From: Litoribacter populi
GTDB lineage: Bacteria; Bacteroidota; Bacteroidia; Cytophagales; Cyclobacteriaceae
Reading direction: 5' to 3'
DNA length: 64,000 nucleotides
NCBI RefSeq assembly: GCF_007483685.1
Contig: NZ_VMKN01000001.1
Span: 1,125,825-1,189,824 of the forward strand
In this document: in pieces, positions 7,888-19,895 of the stretch
How positions within the stretch are numbered: position 1 is the stretch's first letter
Layout: each line of letters starts with the position of its first letter
The notes under the pieces: model-generated
What the model was told of the DNA's origin: nothing
Databases searched by the model: none
Seen by the model: only the letters and a program-made list of their open reading frames with translations
Translations under genes and position numbers: made by a program

Positions 7888-8445
7888 ATGGCTGAACATA
7901 AATGGTACGTACTTAGAGTGGTAGCAGGGCAAGAGAAGAAAGCTAAAACATATTTAGACAACGAGATTGCCAGGCAGAAACTTGAGGAATTTATTCCTGA
8001 GGTTTTGATACCTTCTGAGAAAGTTTACGAAATGCGCAATGGTAAGAAGCGAGTAAGGGAGAGGAATTATTTCCCGGGTTACGTTTTGGTCCATGCGGAT
8101 ATTACCAATGGTGAAGCTAATCACGTAATTACAAGTATTCCGGGAGTTATCGGTTTCTTAGGGTCAAACGCAGGGGGAGCTTCCAAAACCCCTGAACCAT
8201 TACGCCAGACAGAAATCAACAGGATCTTAGGTCGTGTTGAGGACGTGGATGAGTTTGCCGAGAAATTGGATACCCCATATATAGTTGGAGAGACCATAAA
8301 AGTAATGGATGGTCCTTTCAGTGGGTTCCAGGGTACAATAGAAGAGGTGTTTGAAGACAAGAAGAAATTGAATGTTATGGTCAAGATCTTCGGTCGGAAC
8401 ACACCTGTCGAATTAAACTTTATGCAAGTAGAAAAACTAGACTAG
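7888..8445 (+). CDS. nusG: transcription termination/antitermination factor NusG
   Basis: NusG binds RNA polymerase and links it to Rho or the ribosome. The 185-residue protein opens with the NGN domain (KWYVLRVVAGQEKKAKTYL, then FPGYVLV) and ends with a KOW domain (VMDGPFSGFQGTIEEV). It lies between secE and rplK, only three bases before rplK, so it is co-transcribed with the ribosomal genes. Confidence 0.98.
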   Translation: MAEHKWYVLRVVAGQEKKAKTYLDNEIARQKLEEFIPEVLIPSEKVYEMRNGKKRVRERNYFPGYVLVHADITNGEANHVITSIPGVIGFLGSNAGGASKTPEPLRQTEINRILGRVEDVDEFAEKLDTPYIVGETIKVMDGPFSGFQGTIEEVFEDKKKLNVMVKIFGRNTPVELNFMQVEKLD

Positions 8446-8448
8446 GAA

Positions 8449-8892
8449 ATGGCTAAGGAAATTACTGGTTATCTGAAATTACAGGTTAAAGGTGGCCAGG
8501 CAAATCCATCTCCTCCGGTTGGTCCGGCCCTTGGTTCCAAGGGTTTGAACATCATGGAGTTCTGTAAGCAGTTCAATGCTAGAACTCAGGAAAAAATGGG
8601 TCAAGTTGTTCCGGTTCTTATCACGATTTATTCGGATAAGTCTTTTGACTTTGTCGTAAAAACTCCTCCAGCAGCTAACCTGCTGATCGAGGCGGCTAAG
8701 ATCAAGAGTGGTTCATCAGAGCCAAACAGGAAGAAAGTGGGCTCAGTTACCTGGGATCAAGTTAAGGAAATTGCCGAGGTGAAAATGCCTGACTTGAATG
8801 CTTTCAAAGTAGAATCTGCCATGAAAATGATCGCAGGTACTGCCAGAAGTATGGGAATCACAGTTTCAGGGAAAGCTCCTTGGGAGGAATAA
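8449..8892 (+). CDS. rplK: 50S ribosomal protein L11
   Basis: L11 forms the base of the ribosomal stalk at the GTPase-associated centre. The 147-residue sequence has the proline-rich switch ([15 protein letters not shown]) and the C-terminal rRNA-binding domain with [10 protein letters not shown]. It starts three bases after nusG and ends ten bases before rplA. Confidence 0.98.
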   Translation: MAKEITGYLKLQVKGGQANPSPPVGPALGSKGLNIMEFCKQFNARTQEKMGQVVPVLITIYSDKSFDFVVKTPPAANLLIEAAKIKSGSSEPNRKKVGSVTWDQVKEIAEVKMPDLNAFKVESAMKMIAGTARSMGITVSGKAPWEE

Positions 8893-8902
8893 ATTTTAAA
8901 AA

Positions 8903-9601
8903 ATGGCTAAGTTAACAAAAAAGCAAAAAGAAGCTCTTTCTAAATACGACCCAAGCCAACAGTACTCCCTGGCTGACGCTTCTTCAATTGTGAAGGACAT
9001 CACTACTACCAAGTTTGATGCTTCAGTAGATCTTGACATCCGTTTGGGTGTTGATCCACGTAAAGCAGATCAGATGGTAAGAGGAGTAGTGGCGTTACCT
9101 CACGGTACAGGCAAGGACGTTAAAGTTCTTGTGCTTTGTACTCCTGAAAAGGAAGAGGAAGCTAAAGAAGCTGGAGCGGACTATGTTGGACTGGATGACT
9201 ATATTGCTAAAATCGAAGGCGGATGGACTGACGTAGATGTCATCATCACTATGCCTAACGTAATGGCGAAAGTAGGTAGGTTAGGTAGAGTCTTAGGACC
9301 AAGAGGTTTGATGCCTAACCCTAAATCAGGTACTGTGACTCTCAATGTAGGGCAAGCAGTAAAAGAAGTTAAGGCCGGTAAGATCGACTTTAAAGTAGAC
9401 AAATTTGGTATCATTCACGCAAGCGTGGGTAAGGTATCCTTCGGACCTGAGCAAATTCAGGACAACGTAAGGGAACTTATTGCTACCATTTCTAAGTTAA
9501 AGCCTGCGTCTTCTAAAGGTACATATTTCAAGAGTATACATTTGTCTAGCACAATGTCTCCTGGTATTGATATAGATAAAGGGAGTATTCAAGGTATATA
9601 A
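8903..9601 (+). CDS. rplA: 50S ribosomal protein L1
   Basis: L1 binds 23S rRNA at the mobile L1 stalk near the E site and in many bacteria represses its own operon. The 232-residue protein shows the L1 signature around [18 protein letters not shown]. rplJ starts only two bases after its stop, so no separate rplJ leader exists between them. Confidence 0.98.
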   Translation: MAKLTKKQKEALSKYDPSQQYSLADASSIVKDITTTKFDASVDLDIRLGVDPRKADQMVRGVVALPHGTGKDVKVLVLCTPEKEEEAKEAGADYVGLDDYIAKIEGGWTDVDVIITMPNVMAKVGRLGRVLGPRGLMPNPKSGTVTLNVGQAVKEVKAGKIDFKVDKFGIIHASVGKVSFGPEQIQDNVRELIATISKLKPASSKGTYFKSIHLSSTMSPGIDIDKGSIQGI

Positions 9602-9603
9602 TT

Positions 9604-10143
9604 ATGACTAGAGAGGAAAAACAAGTAGTAATCGAAAGTCTTACCGAGAAATTAAAAGAAACTCCGCATTTCTATATTACAGATGCATCAGGTTTCAGTG
9701 TAGCTCAGGTAAATGCTTTCAGAAGAATGTGTTTTGAAAAAGGAGTAGAATACAGGGTTTATAAAAATACGCTTATCAATAAGGCGTTGGAAAACCTTGA
9801 CACTGACTACACCGATTTCTCGGCACAAACGCTTAAAGGTTTTTCAGGAATCATGTTCTCTACTGAGACTTCAAATCTTCCTGCAAGAATCATTAAGGAT
9901 TTCAGAAAGAAATTAGGTAAGAAAGAAACAAGACCTGTATTCAAAGGTGCTTCCATTGACAGCGATGTTTTCATAGGTGAACAAAACCTTGAAATGTTGT
10001 CAACCCTTAAATCTAAGGAGGAGCTACTTGGAGAAGTTATTGGCTTGCTTCAATCACCTGCCAAAAACGTTATCTCTGCGCTTAAGAGCGGTCAGGATAA
10101 ACTTGCAGGACTTGTTAAAACTCTTTCTGAAAGAGAATCTTAA
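9604..10143 (+). CDS. rplJ: 50S ribosomal protein L10
   Basis: L10 anchors L7/L12 dimers in the ribosomal stalk. The 179-residue sequence has the N-terminal rRNA-binding domain (FYITDASGFSVAQVNAFRR, then YRVYKNTL) and a C-terminal helix that would bind L7/L12. It is two bases after rplA and 51 bases before rplL. Confidence 0.98.
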   Translation: MTREEKQVVIESLTEKLKETPHFYITDASGFSVAQVNAFRRMCFEKGVEYRVYKNTLINKALENLDTDYTDFSAQTLKGFSGIMFSTETSNLPARIIKDFRKKLGKKETRPVFKGASIDSDVFIGEQNLEMLSTLKSKEELLGEVIGLLQSPAKNVISALKSGQDKLAGLVKTLSERES

Positions 10144-10194
10144 AATATCATCAAATCAATTAGTTTAAAAACAATCAATTAAAATAATAATACA

Positions 10195-10572
10195 ATGGCA
10201 GATCTTAAAGCATTCGCTGAGCAGTTAGTTAACTTGACTGTTAAAGAAGTAAGTGAATTAGCCACTATTTTGAAGGACGAGTATGGTATCGAACCTGCTG
10301 CTGCTGCTCCAATGATGGTAGCTGGTGGTGGAGCTGGTGAAGGTGCTGGAGAAGAAGAAAAAACTTCTTTTGACGTAGTCTTGAAAGCTGCTGGTGGACA
10401 AAAACTTGCTGTAGTTAAGCTTGTTAAAGAATTGACTGGTCTTGGTCTTAAAGAGGCTAAAGAAGTAGTTGATAGCGCACCTAAAGCTGTTAAAGAAGGT
10501 GTTACTAAAGACGAAGCTGAGGCGCTTAAAAAGCAACTAGAAGAAGCTGGAGCTGAAGTTGAGCTTAAATAA
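10195..10572 (+). CDS. rplL: 50S ribosomal protein L7/L12
   Basis: L7/L12 is the multicopy stalk protein that recruits translation GTPases. The 125-residue protein has a dimerising N-terminal domain, an Ala/Gly/Glu-rich hinge (about 36-54) and the conserved C-terminal domain with [21 protein letters not shown] strong hairpin follows before rpoB. Confidence 0.98.
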   Translation: MADLKAFAEQLVNLTVKEVSELATILKDEYGIEPAAAAPMMVAGGGAGEGAGEEEKTSFDVVLKAAGGQKLAVVKLVKELTGLGLKEAKEVVDSAPKAVKEGVTKDEAEALKKQLEEAGAEVELK

Positions 10573-10613
10573 TCTTATTGACCTTTCACCCAAGAGGTAA
10601 AGGTTAAAAAGTT

Positions 10614-10640
10614 AGACCTGACTGTATAGTCAGGTCTTTT
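10614..10640 (+). terminator. hairpin terminator or attenuator between rplL and rpoB
   Basis: A perfect 10-bp stem AGACCTGACT / AGTCAGGTCT with loop GTAT is followed by TTTTCCTG. It lies 41 bases after rplL and about 90 before rpoB. Partial read-through here would set the ratio of ribosomal protein to RNA polymerase transcripts. Confidence 0.75.
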
Positions 10641-10728
10641 CCTGTTTGTGCGCAGTTTGAAAATTGCACTATTCTAAGCGATAATTGTCGCATTTGGTTA
10701 TAAATTATCACTATAAACATATACTGCC

Positions 10729-13700
10729 TTGGCTATCCAGAACCAACCCGAAAGGAAAAGTTTCTCATCTATTAAGGTAGTCAAAGACTATCCGGATTTC
10801 CTAGATATCCAGCTTCAATCTTTCAAAGATTTCTTTCAGCTAGATACTCCAGCTGAAAAAAGAAGACAGGACGGTCTTTTCAAGGTGTTTTCTGAGAATT
10901 TCCCTATTAGTGATTCTAGAGAAAATTTCACCCTTGAATTTATTGACTATGCGGTAGATCCTCCAAAATACAACGTCTCCGAAAGTATTGATAGAGGGCT
11001 TACATATTCTGTTCCGTTGAAAGCAAAACTTCGTCTATTGTGCTCTGATGAGGACAACGAGGATTTTGAAACAATCGAACAAGAAGTGTTCTTAGGAAAC
11101 CTTCCTTACATGACCGAAAAAGGCTCCTTTGTTATTAACGGTGCCGAGCGTGTAATTGTATCCCAATTGCATAGGTCTCCAGGCGTATTCTTCGCTCAAA
11201 GTAAACATACCAACGGTACCAAACTATATTCAGCCAGAATCATACCATTCAAAGGGTCTTGGATTGAATTTGCTACCGACATCAATAATGTGATGTATGC
11301 TTACATTGACCGTAAGAAGAAATTCCCGGTTACGACATTGTTGAGAGCAATCGGATACGGCTCTGATAAGCAAATCTTGGACTTGTTCGGTCTTTCTGAA
11401 GAAGTGCCTTCTACTAAAGCGGCCTTGAAAAAGGTAAGCGGTAGAAAGTTGGCTGCCCGTGTATTGAGAACCTGGGTGGAAGATTTTGTGGATGAGGATA
11501 CTGGTGAGGTAGTTTCAATCGACAGAAATGAGGTATTGTTAGAGAGAGATTCCATCCTTACTGACGAGGATATAGAATTGATCTTGGAATCTGGCGCGAA
11601 GAGCATCATCCTTCATAGAGAAGATGTGAACGTGGCTGATTATTCCATCATCTACAATACCCTGCAGAAAGATAACTCCAACTCTGAAAAAGAAGCGGTA
11701 GAAGTTATCTATAGACAACTAAGAAATACTGAAGCACCTGATGAGGCTACTGCCCGTGAGGTTATTCATGGTCTTTTCTTCTCTGACAAGCGTTATGACT
11801 TGGGAGAAGTGGGACGATATAGAATCAACAAGAAACTTGGACTGGACATCGCTTCAGACAAGATTGTGTTGACCACCGAAGATATCATCAACATTGTGAA
11901 ATATCTAATCGGTCTAATCAACTCTAAAGCTGTAGTCGATGATATTGATCACTTGAGTAACAGGAGAGTTAGAACCGTAGGTGAACAATTGTATAGCCAG
12001 TTCGGTGTAGGTCTTGCCAGAATGGCTAGAACTATCCGTGAAAGAATGAACGTAAGAGATAACGAAGATTTCAAGCCGGTTGATTTGATCAACGCTAGAA
12101 CGCTATCTTCAGTTATTAATTCATTCTTTGGGACCAACCAGCTTTCTCAGTTTATGGATCAGACCAACCCGCTAGCGGAGTTGACCCATAAGAGAAGGTT
12201 GTCTGCATTGGGTCCAGGTGGTCTTTCAAGGGAAAGAGCCGGTTTTGAGGTTCGTGATGTTCACTACACTCACTACGGTCGTCTTTGTACTATTGAAACA
12301 CCTGAAGGTCCAAACATTGGTTTGATTTCCTCACTATGTGTTCATGCTAAAGTGAACTCCATGGGCTTCCTTGAGACTCCTTATAGAAAGGTGAAGGAAG
12401 GGAAGGTTTCCATGAATGCAGAAGATATTGTATTCTTGACTGCTGAAGAAGAAGATGACAACAACATTGCACAAGCGAACGCTCCACTTGATGATTCTGG
12501 AAACTTTATCAACGAGAGAGTAAAAGCTAGATTTGAAGGTGACTTCCCAGTGTTGGAGCCAAATGAAATCAGCTACATGGACGTTGCACCAAACCAGATT
12601 GTATCAGTGGCTGCATCCTTGATTCCATTCTTGGAGCATGATGATGCCAACCGTGCCTTGATGGGATCAAACATGCAACGTCAAGCAGTACCATTGTTGA
12701 AAGCTGAATCGCCTATCGTAGGTACCGGCCTTGAAGCAAAAGCTGCTGTTGACTCTAGATCTTTGGTCATTGCAGAGGCTGACGGTGTGGTTGACTATGT
12801 TGATGCAAGACAAATCATCATTAAATATGAATTAACTGAAGATGAGCTTATGGTCAACTTCAGTGACGAATATAAAACATACGACCTGATCAAGTTCAGA
12901 AGAACCAACCAGGACACGACAATCAATTTGACTCCTTTGGTTCTGAAAGGCCAAAAGGTAGTGAAAGGTCAAGTGTTGGTGGAAGGTTATTCAACCAATC
13001 AAGGAGAACTTGCTTTGGGTAAAAACCTACAAGTGGCTTACATGCCATGGCAAGGTTACAACTTTGAGGATGCCATTGTAATTTCCGAAAGAGTTGTAAG
13101 AGAAGATATCTTTACTTCCATTCACGTCGAAGAATTCCAGTTAGAAGTTAGAGACACGAAGAGGGGTGAAGAGGAATTGACTTCTGAGATTCCAAACGTA
13201 TCAGAAGAGGCGGTTAAAAACCTTGATGAAAACGGGATTATCAGAATCGGTGCTGAGCTAAAAGAAGGGGATATCATCATTGGTAAGATCACTCCTAAAG
13301 GTGAAACTGATCCGACTCCTGAAGAGAAGCTTCTTAGAGCGATCTTTGGGGATAAAGCTGGTGATGTTAAAGATGCTTCATTGAAAGCCTCTCCATCATT
13401 GAATGGTGTGGTAATCGATACCAAATTGTTCAGCAGACCTAAGAAAGATAAAGACTTAAGAGCCAAATCTAAAGCTGAAGTTGAAAAGCTTAAAAACCAA
13501 TATTCTAAAGATCTTCTTGGAGTAAGAGCCAAGATGATCAATAAATTGGTTACGCTTCTTGAAGGAAAGACTTCTCAGGGAGTTAAGCATAAGTTTGGTG
13601 ATGAGATTATCAGTAAAGGGGTTAAGTTCAACCATAAGAACATTGATCAAAACTTATTCCCTGCTAAGAATCCTTACAGGGATGAGTCTAACTACAATGT

Positions 13701-14604
13701 TCCTGAGGAAGCTAACTTGATTTCTGATATCATTCTTGATGATTGGACTGATGATGCGCACACCAATTCGTTGATTCAGCAGTTGGTGAAAAACTACACC
13801 AACACAAGAAATGAAATCTCCGGTATTTTCAAGCGTGACAAGTTCACTCATGAGGTAGGGGATGAGCTTCCAGCAGGAATCGTTCAATTGGCCAAGGTAT
13901 ATGTTGCCAAGAAAAGAAAACTAAAAGTAGGTGATAAGATGGCCGGCCGTCACGGTAACAAAGGTATCGTGGCTAAAATCGTAAGAGATGAGGACATGCC
14001 ATTCTTGGAAGACGGTACTCCGATGGATATCGTATTGAACCCACTAGGTGTTCCATCTAGGATGAACATAGGTCAGATCTTCGAAACAGTATTGGCATGG
14101 GCTGGTAAGAAGCTTAATAAGAAGTATGCGACTCCAATCTTTGATGGGGCTACCATGGAGGAAGTGGCTACTGAACTAGATGCGGCAGGTTTGCCATCCT
14201 TCGGTAGAACATACCTATATGATGGTTTATCAGGTAAGAAGTTTGATCAGCCAGTAACTGTAGGGGTCGCCTATATGTTGAAATTAGGTCACTTGGTGGA
14301 TGATAAGATGCACGCCAGATCTATTGGGCCATACTCATTGATTACTCAGCAGCCATTGGGTGGTAAAGCCCAGTTTGGTGGCCAGAGATTCGGGGAGATG
14401 GAAGTGTGGGCATTGGAAGCCTTTGGTGCTTCTCATGTACTTCAAGAAATTCTGACCGTGAAATCCGATGATGTAATCGGTAGGGCCAAGGCTTACGAAG
14501 CAATTGTTAAAGGGGAAAACCTTCCGAAACCAAATATTCCGGAATCCTTCAACGTATTGGTTCACGAGCTTAGAGGTCTTGCTCTAGAAATCACCTTGGA
14601 TTAA
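10729..14604 (+). CDS. rpoB: DNA-directed RNA polymerase subunit beta
   Basis: This is the 1291-residue beta subunit, carrying part of the catalytic cleft and the rifampicin pocket. The N-terminus matches the family from [20 protein letters not shown]. The fork region includes [20 protein letters not shown] and the rifampicin-region arginines ([12 protein letters not shown]). The C-terminal clamp ends with [14 protein letters not shown]. The start codon is TTG: there is no ATG or GTG between the upstream in-frame stop at 10714-10716 and the conserved domain. The 156-base gap before it holds a terminator; I found no clear consensus promoter there. Confidence 0.97.
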   Translation: MAIQNQPERKSFSSIKVVKDYPDFLDIQLQSFKDFFQLDTPAEKRRQDGLFKVFSENFPISDSRENFTLEFIDYAVDPPKYNVSESIDRGLTYSVPLKAKLRLLCSDEDNEDFETIEQEVFLGNLPYMTEKGSFVINGAERVIVSQLHRSPGVFFAQSKHTNGTKLYSARIIPFKGSWIEFATDINNVMYAYIDRKKKFPVTTLLRAIGYGSDKQILDLFGLSEEVPSTKAALKKVSGRKLAARVLRTWVEDFVDEDTGEVVSIDRNEVLLERDSILTDEDIELILESGAKSIILHREDVNVADYSIIYNTLQKDNSNSEKEAVEVIYRQLRNTEAPDEATAREVIHGLFFSDKRYDLGEVGRYRINKKLGLDIASDKIVLTTEDIINIVKYLIGLINSKAVVDDIDHLSNRRVRTVGEQLYSQFGVGLARMARTIRERMNVRDNEDFKPVDLINARTLSSVINSFFGTNQLSQFMDQTNPLAELTHKRRLSALGPGGLSRERAGFEVRDVHYTHYGRLCTIETPEGPNIGLISSLCVHAKVNSMGFLETPYRKVKEGKVSMNAEDIVFLTAEEEDDNNIAQANAPLDDSGNFINERVKARFEGDFPVLEPNEISYMDVAPNQIVSVAASLIPFLEHDDANRALMGSNMQRQAVPLLKAESPIVGTGLEAKAAVDSRSLVIAEADGVVDYVDARQIIIKYELTEDELMVNFSDEYKTYDLIKFRRTNQDTTINLTPLVLKGQKVVKGQVLVEGYSTNQGELALGKNLQVAYMPWQGYNFEDAIVISERVVREDIFTSIHVEEFQLEVRDTKRGEEELTSEIPNVSEEAVKNLDENGIIRIGAELKEGDIIIGKITPKGETDPTPEEKLLRAIFGDKAGDVKDASLKASPSLNGVVIDTKLFSRPKKDKDLRAKSKAEVEKLKNQYSKDLLGVRAKMINKLVTLLEGKTSQGVKHKFGDEIISKGVKFNHKNIDQNLFPAKNPYRDESNYNVPEEANLISDIILDDWTDDAHTNSLIQQLVKNYTNTRNEISGIFKRDKFTHEVGDELPAGIVQLAKVYVAKKRKLKVGDKMAGRHGNKGIVAKIVRDEDMPFLEDGTPMDIVLNPLGVPSRMNIGQIFETVLAWAGKKLNKKYATPIFDGATMEEVATELDAAGLPSFGRTYLYDGLSGKKFDQPVTVGVAYMLKLGHLVDDKMHARSIGPYSLITQQPLGGKAQFGGQRFGEMEVWALEAFGASHVLQEILTVKSDDVIGRAKAYEAIVKGENLPKPNIPESFNVLVHELRGLALEITLD

Positions 14605-14651
14605 TTTGAAAAAACGGGCCGCGAGGCCCTTAACATACTCACAAATAAATT

Positions 14652-17600
14652 ATGGCTTTCAGAAAAAATAAAAAACTAAACAACGACTTTTCCAGAGTCA
14701 CTATTAGTTTAGCTTCTCCAGAATCCATTTTGGATAGCTCGCATGGTGAAGTGACCCAGCCGGAAACGATCAACTATAGAACCTATAAGCCTGAAATGGG
14801 CGGGTTGTTCTGTGAGCGTATTTTCGGTCCTGTGAAAGACTGGGAATGTCATTGTGGTAAATATAAGCGCATAAGATATAAAGGTATCATCTGTGACCGT
14901 TGTGGTGTGGAAGTTACTGAGAAGAAGGTAAGAAGGGAAAGAATGGGCCACATAGAGTTGGTGGTTCCAGTTGCACATATTTGGTACTTCAAATCCCTGC
15001 CTAACAAAATAGGTTACCTTCTTGGTCTTCCAACCAAGAAATTGGACCAGATTGTTTATTATGAAAGATATGCCGTAATCCAGCCAGGTGTGAAAGCCGA
15101 AGACGGATTGCAGTATTTAGACTTTTTGACTGAGGACGAATACTTGGATATCATGGACAAGTTGCCGAAAGAAAATCAGCAACTCGATGATCATGATCCA
15201 AATAAATTCATCGCCAGAATGGGTGCTGAAGCTATCGAAATGTTATTGGCAAGACTTGATCTTGATGATCTTTCCTATAGCTTGAGACACCAGGCGGCTA
15301 CCGATACCTCTCAGCAAAGAAAAGCGGAAGCTTTGAAAAGGCTGAAAGTAGTGGAAGCGTTCAGAGATGCCAGAACCAGAATCGAAAACCGTCCTGAGTG
15401 GATGGTGGTGAGAATGGTGCCGGTAATCCCACCAGAATTGAGGCCTTTGGTTCCTTTGGACGGTGGTAGATTTGCCACATCTGATTTGAATGATCTTTAC
15501 AGAAGGGTGATCATCAGAAATAACCGTCTTAAAAGACTAATCGATATCAAAGCTCCTGAGGTGATTTTGAGAAACGAAAAAAGAATGCTTCAGGAAGCTG
15601 TGGATTCACTTTTCGATAACTCAAGAAAAGTCAATGCAGTGAGATCTGATGGAAACAGAGCGTTGAAGTCCCTTTCCGACATGTTGAAAGGTAAGCAAGG
15701 ACGTTTCCGTCAAAACCTGTTGGGTAAGCGGGTCGACTACTCCGGTCGTTCGGTTATCGTAGTAGGTCCTGAATTGAAGCTTCATGAGTGCGGTCTGCCT
15801 AAGAACATGGCAGCAGAGCTTTTCAAGCCGTTTATCATCAGAAAACTGATCGAAAGAGGTATTGTAAAGACTGTAAAATCCGCTAAGAAGATTGTAGACA
15901 GAAAAGATCCTGTAGTATGGGATATTCTTGAAAACGTATTGAAAGGACACCCTGTACTGCTAAACCGTGCTCCTACACTTCACAGATTGGGTATCCAGGC
16001 CTTCCAGCCTAAACTTATCGAAGGTAAGGCGATCCAGCTTCACCCATTGGTATGTACAGCATTCAACGCCGATTTTGACGGTGACCAGATGGCTGTTCAC
16101 GTCCCACTAGGGCATGAAGCTATTTTGGAAGCATCTACTTTGATGTTGGCTTCCCATAATATCCTTAACCCGGCTAACGGTGCTCCTATTACTGTACCTT
16201 CTCAAGATATGGTTTTGGGTCTGTATTATGTAACCAAAGGTAAGCGCTCTACGGAAGAGGAAGTTGTTGCCGGTGAAGGGATGACCTTCTACGGTGAGGA
16301 GGATGTGATCATTGCCTTGAATGAGGGCAAAATTTCTCAGCATGCTTTCATCAAATGTAAGGTAAGCACCAGAAACGAAGCCGGTGAACTTGAAAATAAG
16401 ATCATTGAAACTGTTGCGGGTAGGTTGATTTTCAACCAATTTGTGCCTGAGCAGGTAGGTTTTGTTAATGAACTATTGACTAAGAAAAAACTTCAACAGA
16501 TTATCGGTGAAGTTGTGAAGATTTGTGGTATTGCACGAAGTGCCCAATTCCTTGATGATATCAAGCACCTAGGTTTCCAAATGGCTTATCAAGGTGGTCT
16601 ATCAATGGGTCTTAACGATGTTATTATCCCAGATGAAAAAGAACCGTTGATTACGAAAGCCAAAGAGGAAGTTGACCAAGTATGGAACAACTACTTGATG
16701 GGTCTTATTACCGATAATGAAAGATATAACCAGGTAATTGATATCTGGACGAGAACCAACTCCCATTTGACTAACATCTTGATGAAGCAAATGGAAGAGG
16801 ATAAGCAAGGATTCAACGCTATTTACATGATGATGCACTCTGGAGCCAGAGGTTCTAGAGAGCAGATTAGACAGTTGGGTGGTATGAGGGGGCTGATGGC
16901 TAAGCCGCAGAAAAACCTTCAAGGGTCAGTAGGTGAAATCATCGAAAACCCGATTCTTTCCAACTTTAAGGAAGGTCTAGATGTATTGGAGTACTTTATC
17001 TCTACTCACGGTGCCCGTAAGGGTCTTGCCGATACAGCCTTGAAAACTGCTGATGCGGGTTACTTGACCCGTCGTCTTGTGGATGTGGCTCAGGACATGA
17101 TCGTATCCGAAGAGGATTGCGGTACCTTGAGAGGTCTAGTGGTTGAAGCCTTGAAAGACAATGACGAGATCGTTGAACCATTATCTGAAAGAATTGTAGG
17201 TAGAGTATCTGTACACGATGTGTATGATCCACTATCAGATGAGTTGGTATTGACTGGTGGTGAGGAAATCTCTGATGAACTTGCTAAAAGAGTTGACGAA
17301 TCAGCTATCGAAGAGGTGGAGATCAGGTCTGTATTGACTTGTGAGACTAGAAGAGGTGTATGTACCAAGTGTTATGGTAGAAACTTGACTTCTGGCAATA
17401 TTGTACAAACAGGTGAGTCTGTTGGTGTAATTGCTGCCCAGTCGATCGGTGAACCAGGTACACAGCTTACTTTGAGAACCTTCCACGTGGGTGGTACTGC
17501 TTCCAACATCTCTGTTGAGGCAAGCATCCCTGCTAAGTTTGATGGTATCATCGAATTTGAGGAAGAGTTGAGATGGATCAATACTACCAACAAAGACGGT

Positions 17601-18962
17601 GAATCTGTTAATATTGTAATGGGTAGATCCGGTGAGGTTAAGATCAATGATGTCAAGACTGGCAAAACATTGGTGACTAACCACGTACCTTATGGTGCTC
17701 TCTTGAACGTAGTAGAGGGGCAGAAGATCTCTAAAGGAGATTCTCTATGTACTTGGGATCCATACAATGCCGTGATACTTTCTGAGTTTGACGGTGAGGT
17801 TGCCTTTGACGCCATCATTGAGGGGGTAACTTATAAGGAAGTTTCCGATGAGCAGACTGGTTATAGAGAAAAAGTAATTATAGAAACAAAGGATAAGACG
17901 AAGAACCCAGCTGTAGTGGTAAACTATGGTGATGAGACGAAGTCTTACAATATTCCAGTGGGCGCTCACTTATCTGTAGAAGAAGGTGAAAAAGTGAAGG
18001 CTGGTCAAATCCTTGTGAAGATTCCTAGGTCTGTTGGTAAAACAAGAGATATCACCGGTGGTCTTCCAAGAGTTACTGAATTGTTTGAGGCAAGAAACCC
18101 ATCCAACCCGGCTGTAGTTTCTGAAATCGACGGTGTGGTAACTTATGGTGGGATCAAGCGTGGTAATAGAGAAATCTTCATTGAGTCCAAAGATGGCGTT
18201 AAGAAGAGATACATGGTGTCTCTATCCAAGCACATCCTTGTTCAGGAGAATGACTTTATCAGAGCTGGTGAGCCGTTGTCAGATGGTGCCATCACTCCAA
18301 ATGATATCCTTTCTATCAAAGGGCCTACTGCAGTACAGGAGTACCTTGTGAATGAAATCCAGGAGGTATACCGTCTTCAGGGTGTGAAAATCAACGATAA
18401 GCACATTGAGGTGATTGTTAGCCAGATGATGCAGAAAGTTGAAATTCTTGATGCTGGAGATACTGGTTTCCTACAAGGTCAGATTGTGGACAAGTGGGCT
18501 TTCAGAGAAGAAAATGATAACATCTTGGATAAGAAGGTGGTAATGGAAGCTGGTGATAGCAGTAGCTTGAAGCCTGGTATGATTATCACTACAAGAAGGC
18601 TTAGAGATGAGAATTCAAGCTTGAAGAGAAAAGACTTGAAACTTGTACAGGTAAGAGATGCTGAAACAGCAGTTTCTAAGCCTACTCTACAAGGTATCAC
18701 TGCCTCTTCTTTGGGTACGGAAAGCTTTATTTCTGCAGCATCCTTCCAGGAAACTACCAAGGTATTGAGTGAAGCGGCCATACGAGGCAAGCGTGACGAG
18801 CTTTTGGGCTTGAAAGAAAACGTGATCGTGGGTCACTTGATCCCAGCAGGTACCGGCCAGCGAAGATTCAAAGATGTAATTGTAGGTTCTCAAGAGGATT
18901 ACGAAAGACTTTCTACTGAAAAGGAGAAGTCTACCAGAAAATCCAAAGAGACTATAAAGTAA
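14652..18962 (+). CDS. rpoC: DNA-directed RNA polymerase subunit beta'
   Basis: The 1436-residue beta' subunit holds the active-site magnesium in NADFDGDQM, residues 472-480 (Asp474, Asp476, Asp478). The N-terminal zinc ribbon starts with C-H-C-G at about residue 66, and the second zinc site ([13 protein letters not shown]) lies near residue 898. The bridge and trigger regions are intact and there is no split. The C-terminus ends in a short Lys/Ser-rich tail. rpoC follows rpoB by 47 bases and ends before a strong terminator. Confidence 0.98.
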   Translation: MAFRKNKKLNNDFSRVTISLASPESILDSSHGEVTQPETINYRTYKPEMGGLFCERIFGPVKDWECHCGKYKRIRYKGIICDRCGVEVTEKKVRRERMGHIELVVPVAHIWYFKSLPNKIGYLLGLPTKKLDQIVYYERYAVIQPGVKAEDGLQYLDFLTEDEYLDIMDKLPKENQQLDDHDPNKFIARMGAEAIEMLLARLDLDDLSYSLRHQAATDTSQQRKAEALKRLKVVEAFRDARTRIENRPEWMVVRMVPVIPPELRPLVPLDGGRFATSDLNDLYRRVIIRNNRLKRLIDIKAPEVILRNEKRMLQEAVDSLFDNSRKVNAVRSDGNRALKSLSDMLKGKQGRFRQNLLGKRVDYSGRSVIVVGPELKLHECGLPKNMAAELFKPFIIRKLIERGIVKTVKSAKKIVDRKDPVVWDILENVLKGHPVLLNRAPTLHRLGIQAFQPKLIEGKAIQLHPLVCTAFNADFDGDQMAVHVPLGHEAILEASTLMLASHNILNPANGAPITVPSQDMVLGLYYVTKGKRSTEEEVVAGEGMTFYGEEDVIIALNEGKISQHAFIKCKVSTRNEAGELENKIIETVAGRLIFNQFVPEQVGFVNELLTKKKLQQIIGEVVKICGIARSAQFLDDIKHLGFQMAYQGGLSMGLNDVIIPDEKEPLITKAKEEVDQVWNNYLMGLITDNERYNQVIDIWTRTNSHLTNILMKQMEEDKQGFNAIYMMMHSGARGSREQIRQLGGMRGLMAKPQKNLQGSVGEIIENPILSNFKEGLDVLEYFISTHGARKGLADTALKTADAGYLTRRLVDVAQDMIVSEEDCGTLRGLVVEALKDNDEIVEPLSERIVGRVSVHDVYDPLSDELVLTGGEEISDELAKRVDESAIEEVEIRSVLTCETRRGVCTKCYGRNLTSGNIVQTGESVGVIAAQSIGEPGTQLTLRTFHVGGTASNISVEASIPAKFDGIIEFEEELRWINTTNKDGESVNIVMGRSGEVKINDVKTGKTLVTNHVPYGALLNVVEGQKISKGDSLCTWDPYNAVILSEFDGEVAFDAIIEGVTYKEVSDEQTGYREKVIIETKDKTKNPAVVVNYGDETKSYNIPVGAHLSVEEGEKVKAGQILVKIPRSVGKTRDITGGLPRVTELFEARNPSNPAVVSEIDGVVTYGGIKRGNREIFIESKDGVKKRYMVSLSKHILVQENDFIRAGEPLSDGAITPNDILSIKGPTAVQEYLVNEIQEVYRLQGVKINDKHIEVIVSQMMQKVEILDAGDTGFLQGQIVDKWAFREENDNILDKKVVMEAGDSSSLKPGMIITTRRLRDENSSLKRKDLKLVQVRDAETAVSKPTLQGITASSLGTESFISAASFQETTKVLSEAAIRGKRDELLGLKENVIVGHLIPAGTGQRRFKDVIVGSQEDYERLSTEKEKSTRKSKETIK

Positions 18963-18979
18963 TAGCAATCTAAAACTTA

Positions 18980-19008
18980 AAAGGCCTGTCTCACAACAGG
19001 CCTTTTTT
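18980..19008 (+). terminator. intrinsic terminator after rpoC
   Basis: AAGGCCTGT and ACAGGCCTT form a perfect 9-bp stem with a six-base loop, followed by a T run, 18 bases past the rpoC stop. Confidence 0.85.
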
Positions 19009-19020
19009 AATTATGTAAAT

Positions 19021-19344
19021 ATGGATTCAGACGAAAAATTGCCCCAAGATCAGCAGATCAACGTAGAACTTCCGGAAGAAGTGGCGGAAGGAATATATGC
19101 TAATTTGGCCATGATTGCTCACTCCAATTCGGAGTTTGTAGTTGATTTCATCAGGTTGATGCCGGGGGTTCCAAAAGCTAAGGTCAAATCCAGGATCATC
19201 ATGACTCCTGACCATGCCAAGAGGCTTTTGACTGCTTTGCGGGAAAATATTGAAAAATACGAAGCCTCTTTTGGCAAGATAGATTCCGGAAATGAAGCTC
19301 CTTCCTTTCCGATGAATTTTGGCGGCACCGCAGGGGAGGCCTAA
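19021..19344 (+). CDS. DUF3467 family protein
   Basis: This 107-residue protein is of the DUF3467 type, a family of unknown function often found directly after rpoC in Bacteroidota. The recognisable core is GIYANLAMIAHSNSEFVVDF followed by MPGVPKAKVKSRIIMTPDHA. It has no signal peptide or membrane segment and is probably cytoplasmic. It starts 13 bases after the terminator T run, so its expression depends on read-through or on a promoter within rpoC that I cannot identify. The conserved position hints at a link with transcription, but that is inference. Confidence 0.85.
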   Translation: MDSDEKLPQDQQINVELPEEVAEGIYANLAMIAHSNSEFVVDFIRLMPGVPKAKVKSRIIMTPDHAKRLLTALRENIEKYEASFGKIDSGNEAPSFPMNFGGTAGEA

Positions 19345-19404
19345 TACAATTAGTAAGGATGAGGGGAGTAGTTAGTTAAGACAAATAAAATATAACTCTT
19401 TAAT

Positions 19405-19435
19405 TTTGTTAGTTTTAACGATTTGATTACCTTTG
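19405..19435 (+). promoter_or_regulatory. predicted promoter of the str operon
   Basis: TTTG (19405-19408), exactly 19 bases, then TACCTTTG (19428-19435). It is a full consensus match and would give a leader of about 48 bases before rpsL. Confidence 0.8.
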
Positions 19436-19487
19436 CAGTCCAAAAATCAGTTTAAAAAAGTAAGGAAAAACTAAATTTAATCAGTTA

Positions 19488-19871
19488 ATGCCTACTATAC
19501 AGCAGTTAGTAAGAAAAGGTAGAAATACCCTTGAGACCAAATCCAAGTCGAGAGCTTTGGATGCGTGCCCTCAGCGTAGGGGTGTGTGTACAAGAGTGTA
19601 CACTACTACTCCAAAGAAACCAAACTCAGCGATGAGAAAGGTGGCTAGGGTTAGGTTGACGAATGGAAAAGAAGTTAACGCTTATATTCCAGGTGAAGGT
19701 CACAATTTGCAAGAGCACTCTATCGTGTTGATCAGAGGTGGTCGTGTGAAGGATCTTCCAGGTGTGCGTTATCACATCATTCGAGGTGCATTGGATACTT
19801 CAGGAGTTAAAGACCGTAAGCAAGGTCGCTCTAAGTACGGTGCTAAGCGTCCTAAGGCCGCTAAAAAATAA
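19488..19871 (+). CDS. rpsL: 30S ribosomal protein S12
   Basis: S12 sits at the decoding centre. The 127-residue sequence contains [17 protein letters not shown] with the usual lysine at the streptomycin-related position, and the second conserved loop [10 protein letters not shown]. It is the first gene of the str operon, behind a consensus promoter and 24 bases before rpsG. Confidence 0.98.
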   Translation: MPTIQQLVRKGRNTLETKSKSRALDACPQRRGVCTRVYTTTPKKPNSAMRKVARVRLTNGKEVNAYIPGEGHNLQEHSIVLIRGGRVKDLPGVRYHIIRGALDTSGVKDRKQGRSKYGAKRPKAAKK

Positions 19872-19895
19872 TTCATATTTTAACATTACGTAATA

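Noticed and set aside
9602-9603. L10 autoregulatory leader before rplJ
   Set aside because: Only two bases separate rplA and rplJ, so there is no room for a leader there.
17301-17684. Long antisense frame in rpoC
   Set aside because: Composition and position follow from the biased codons of rpoC; no start signal or homology.
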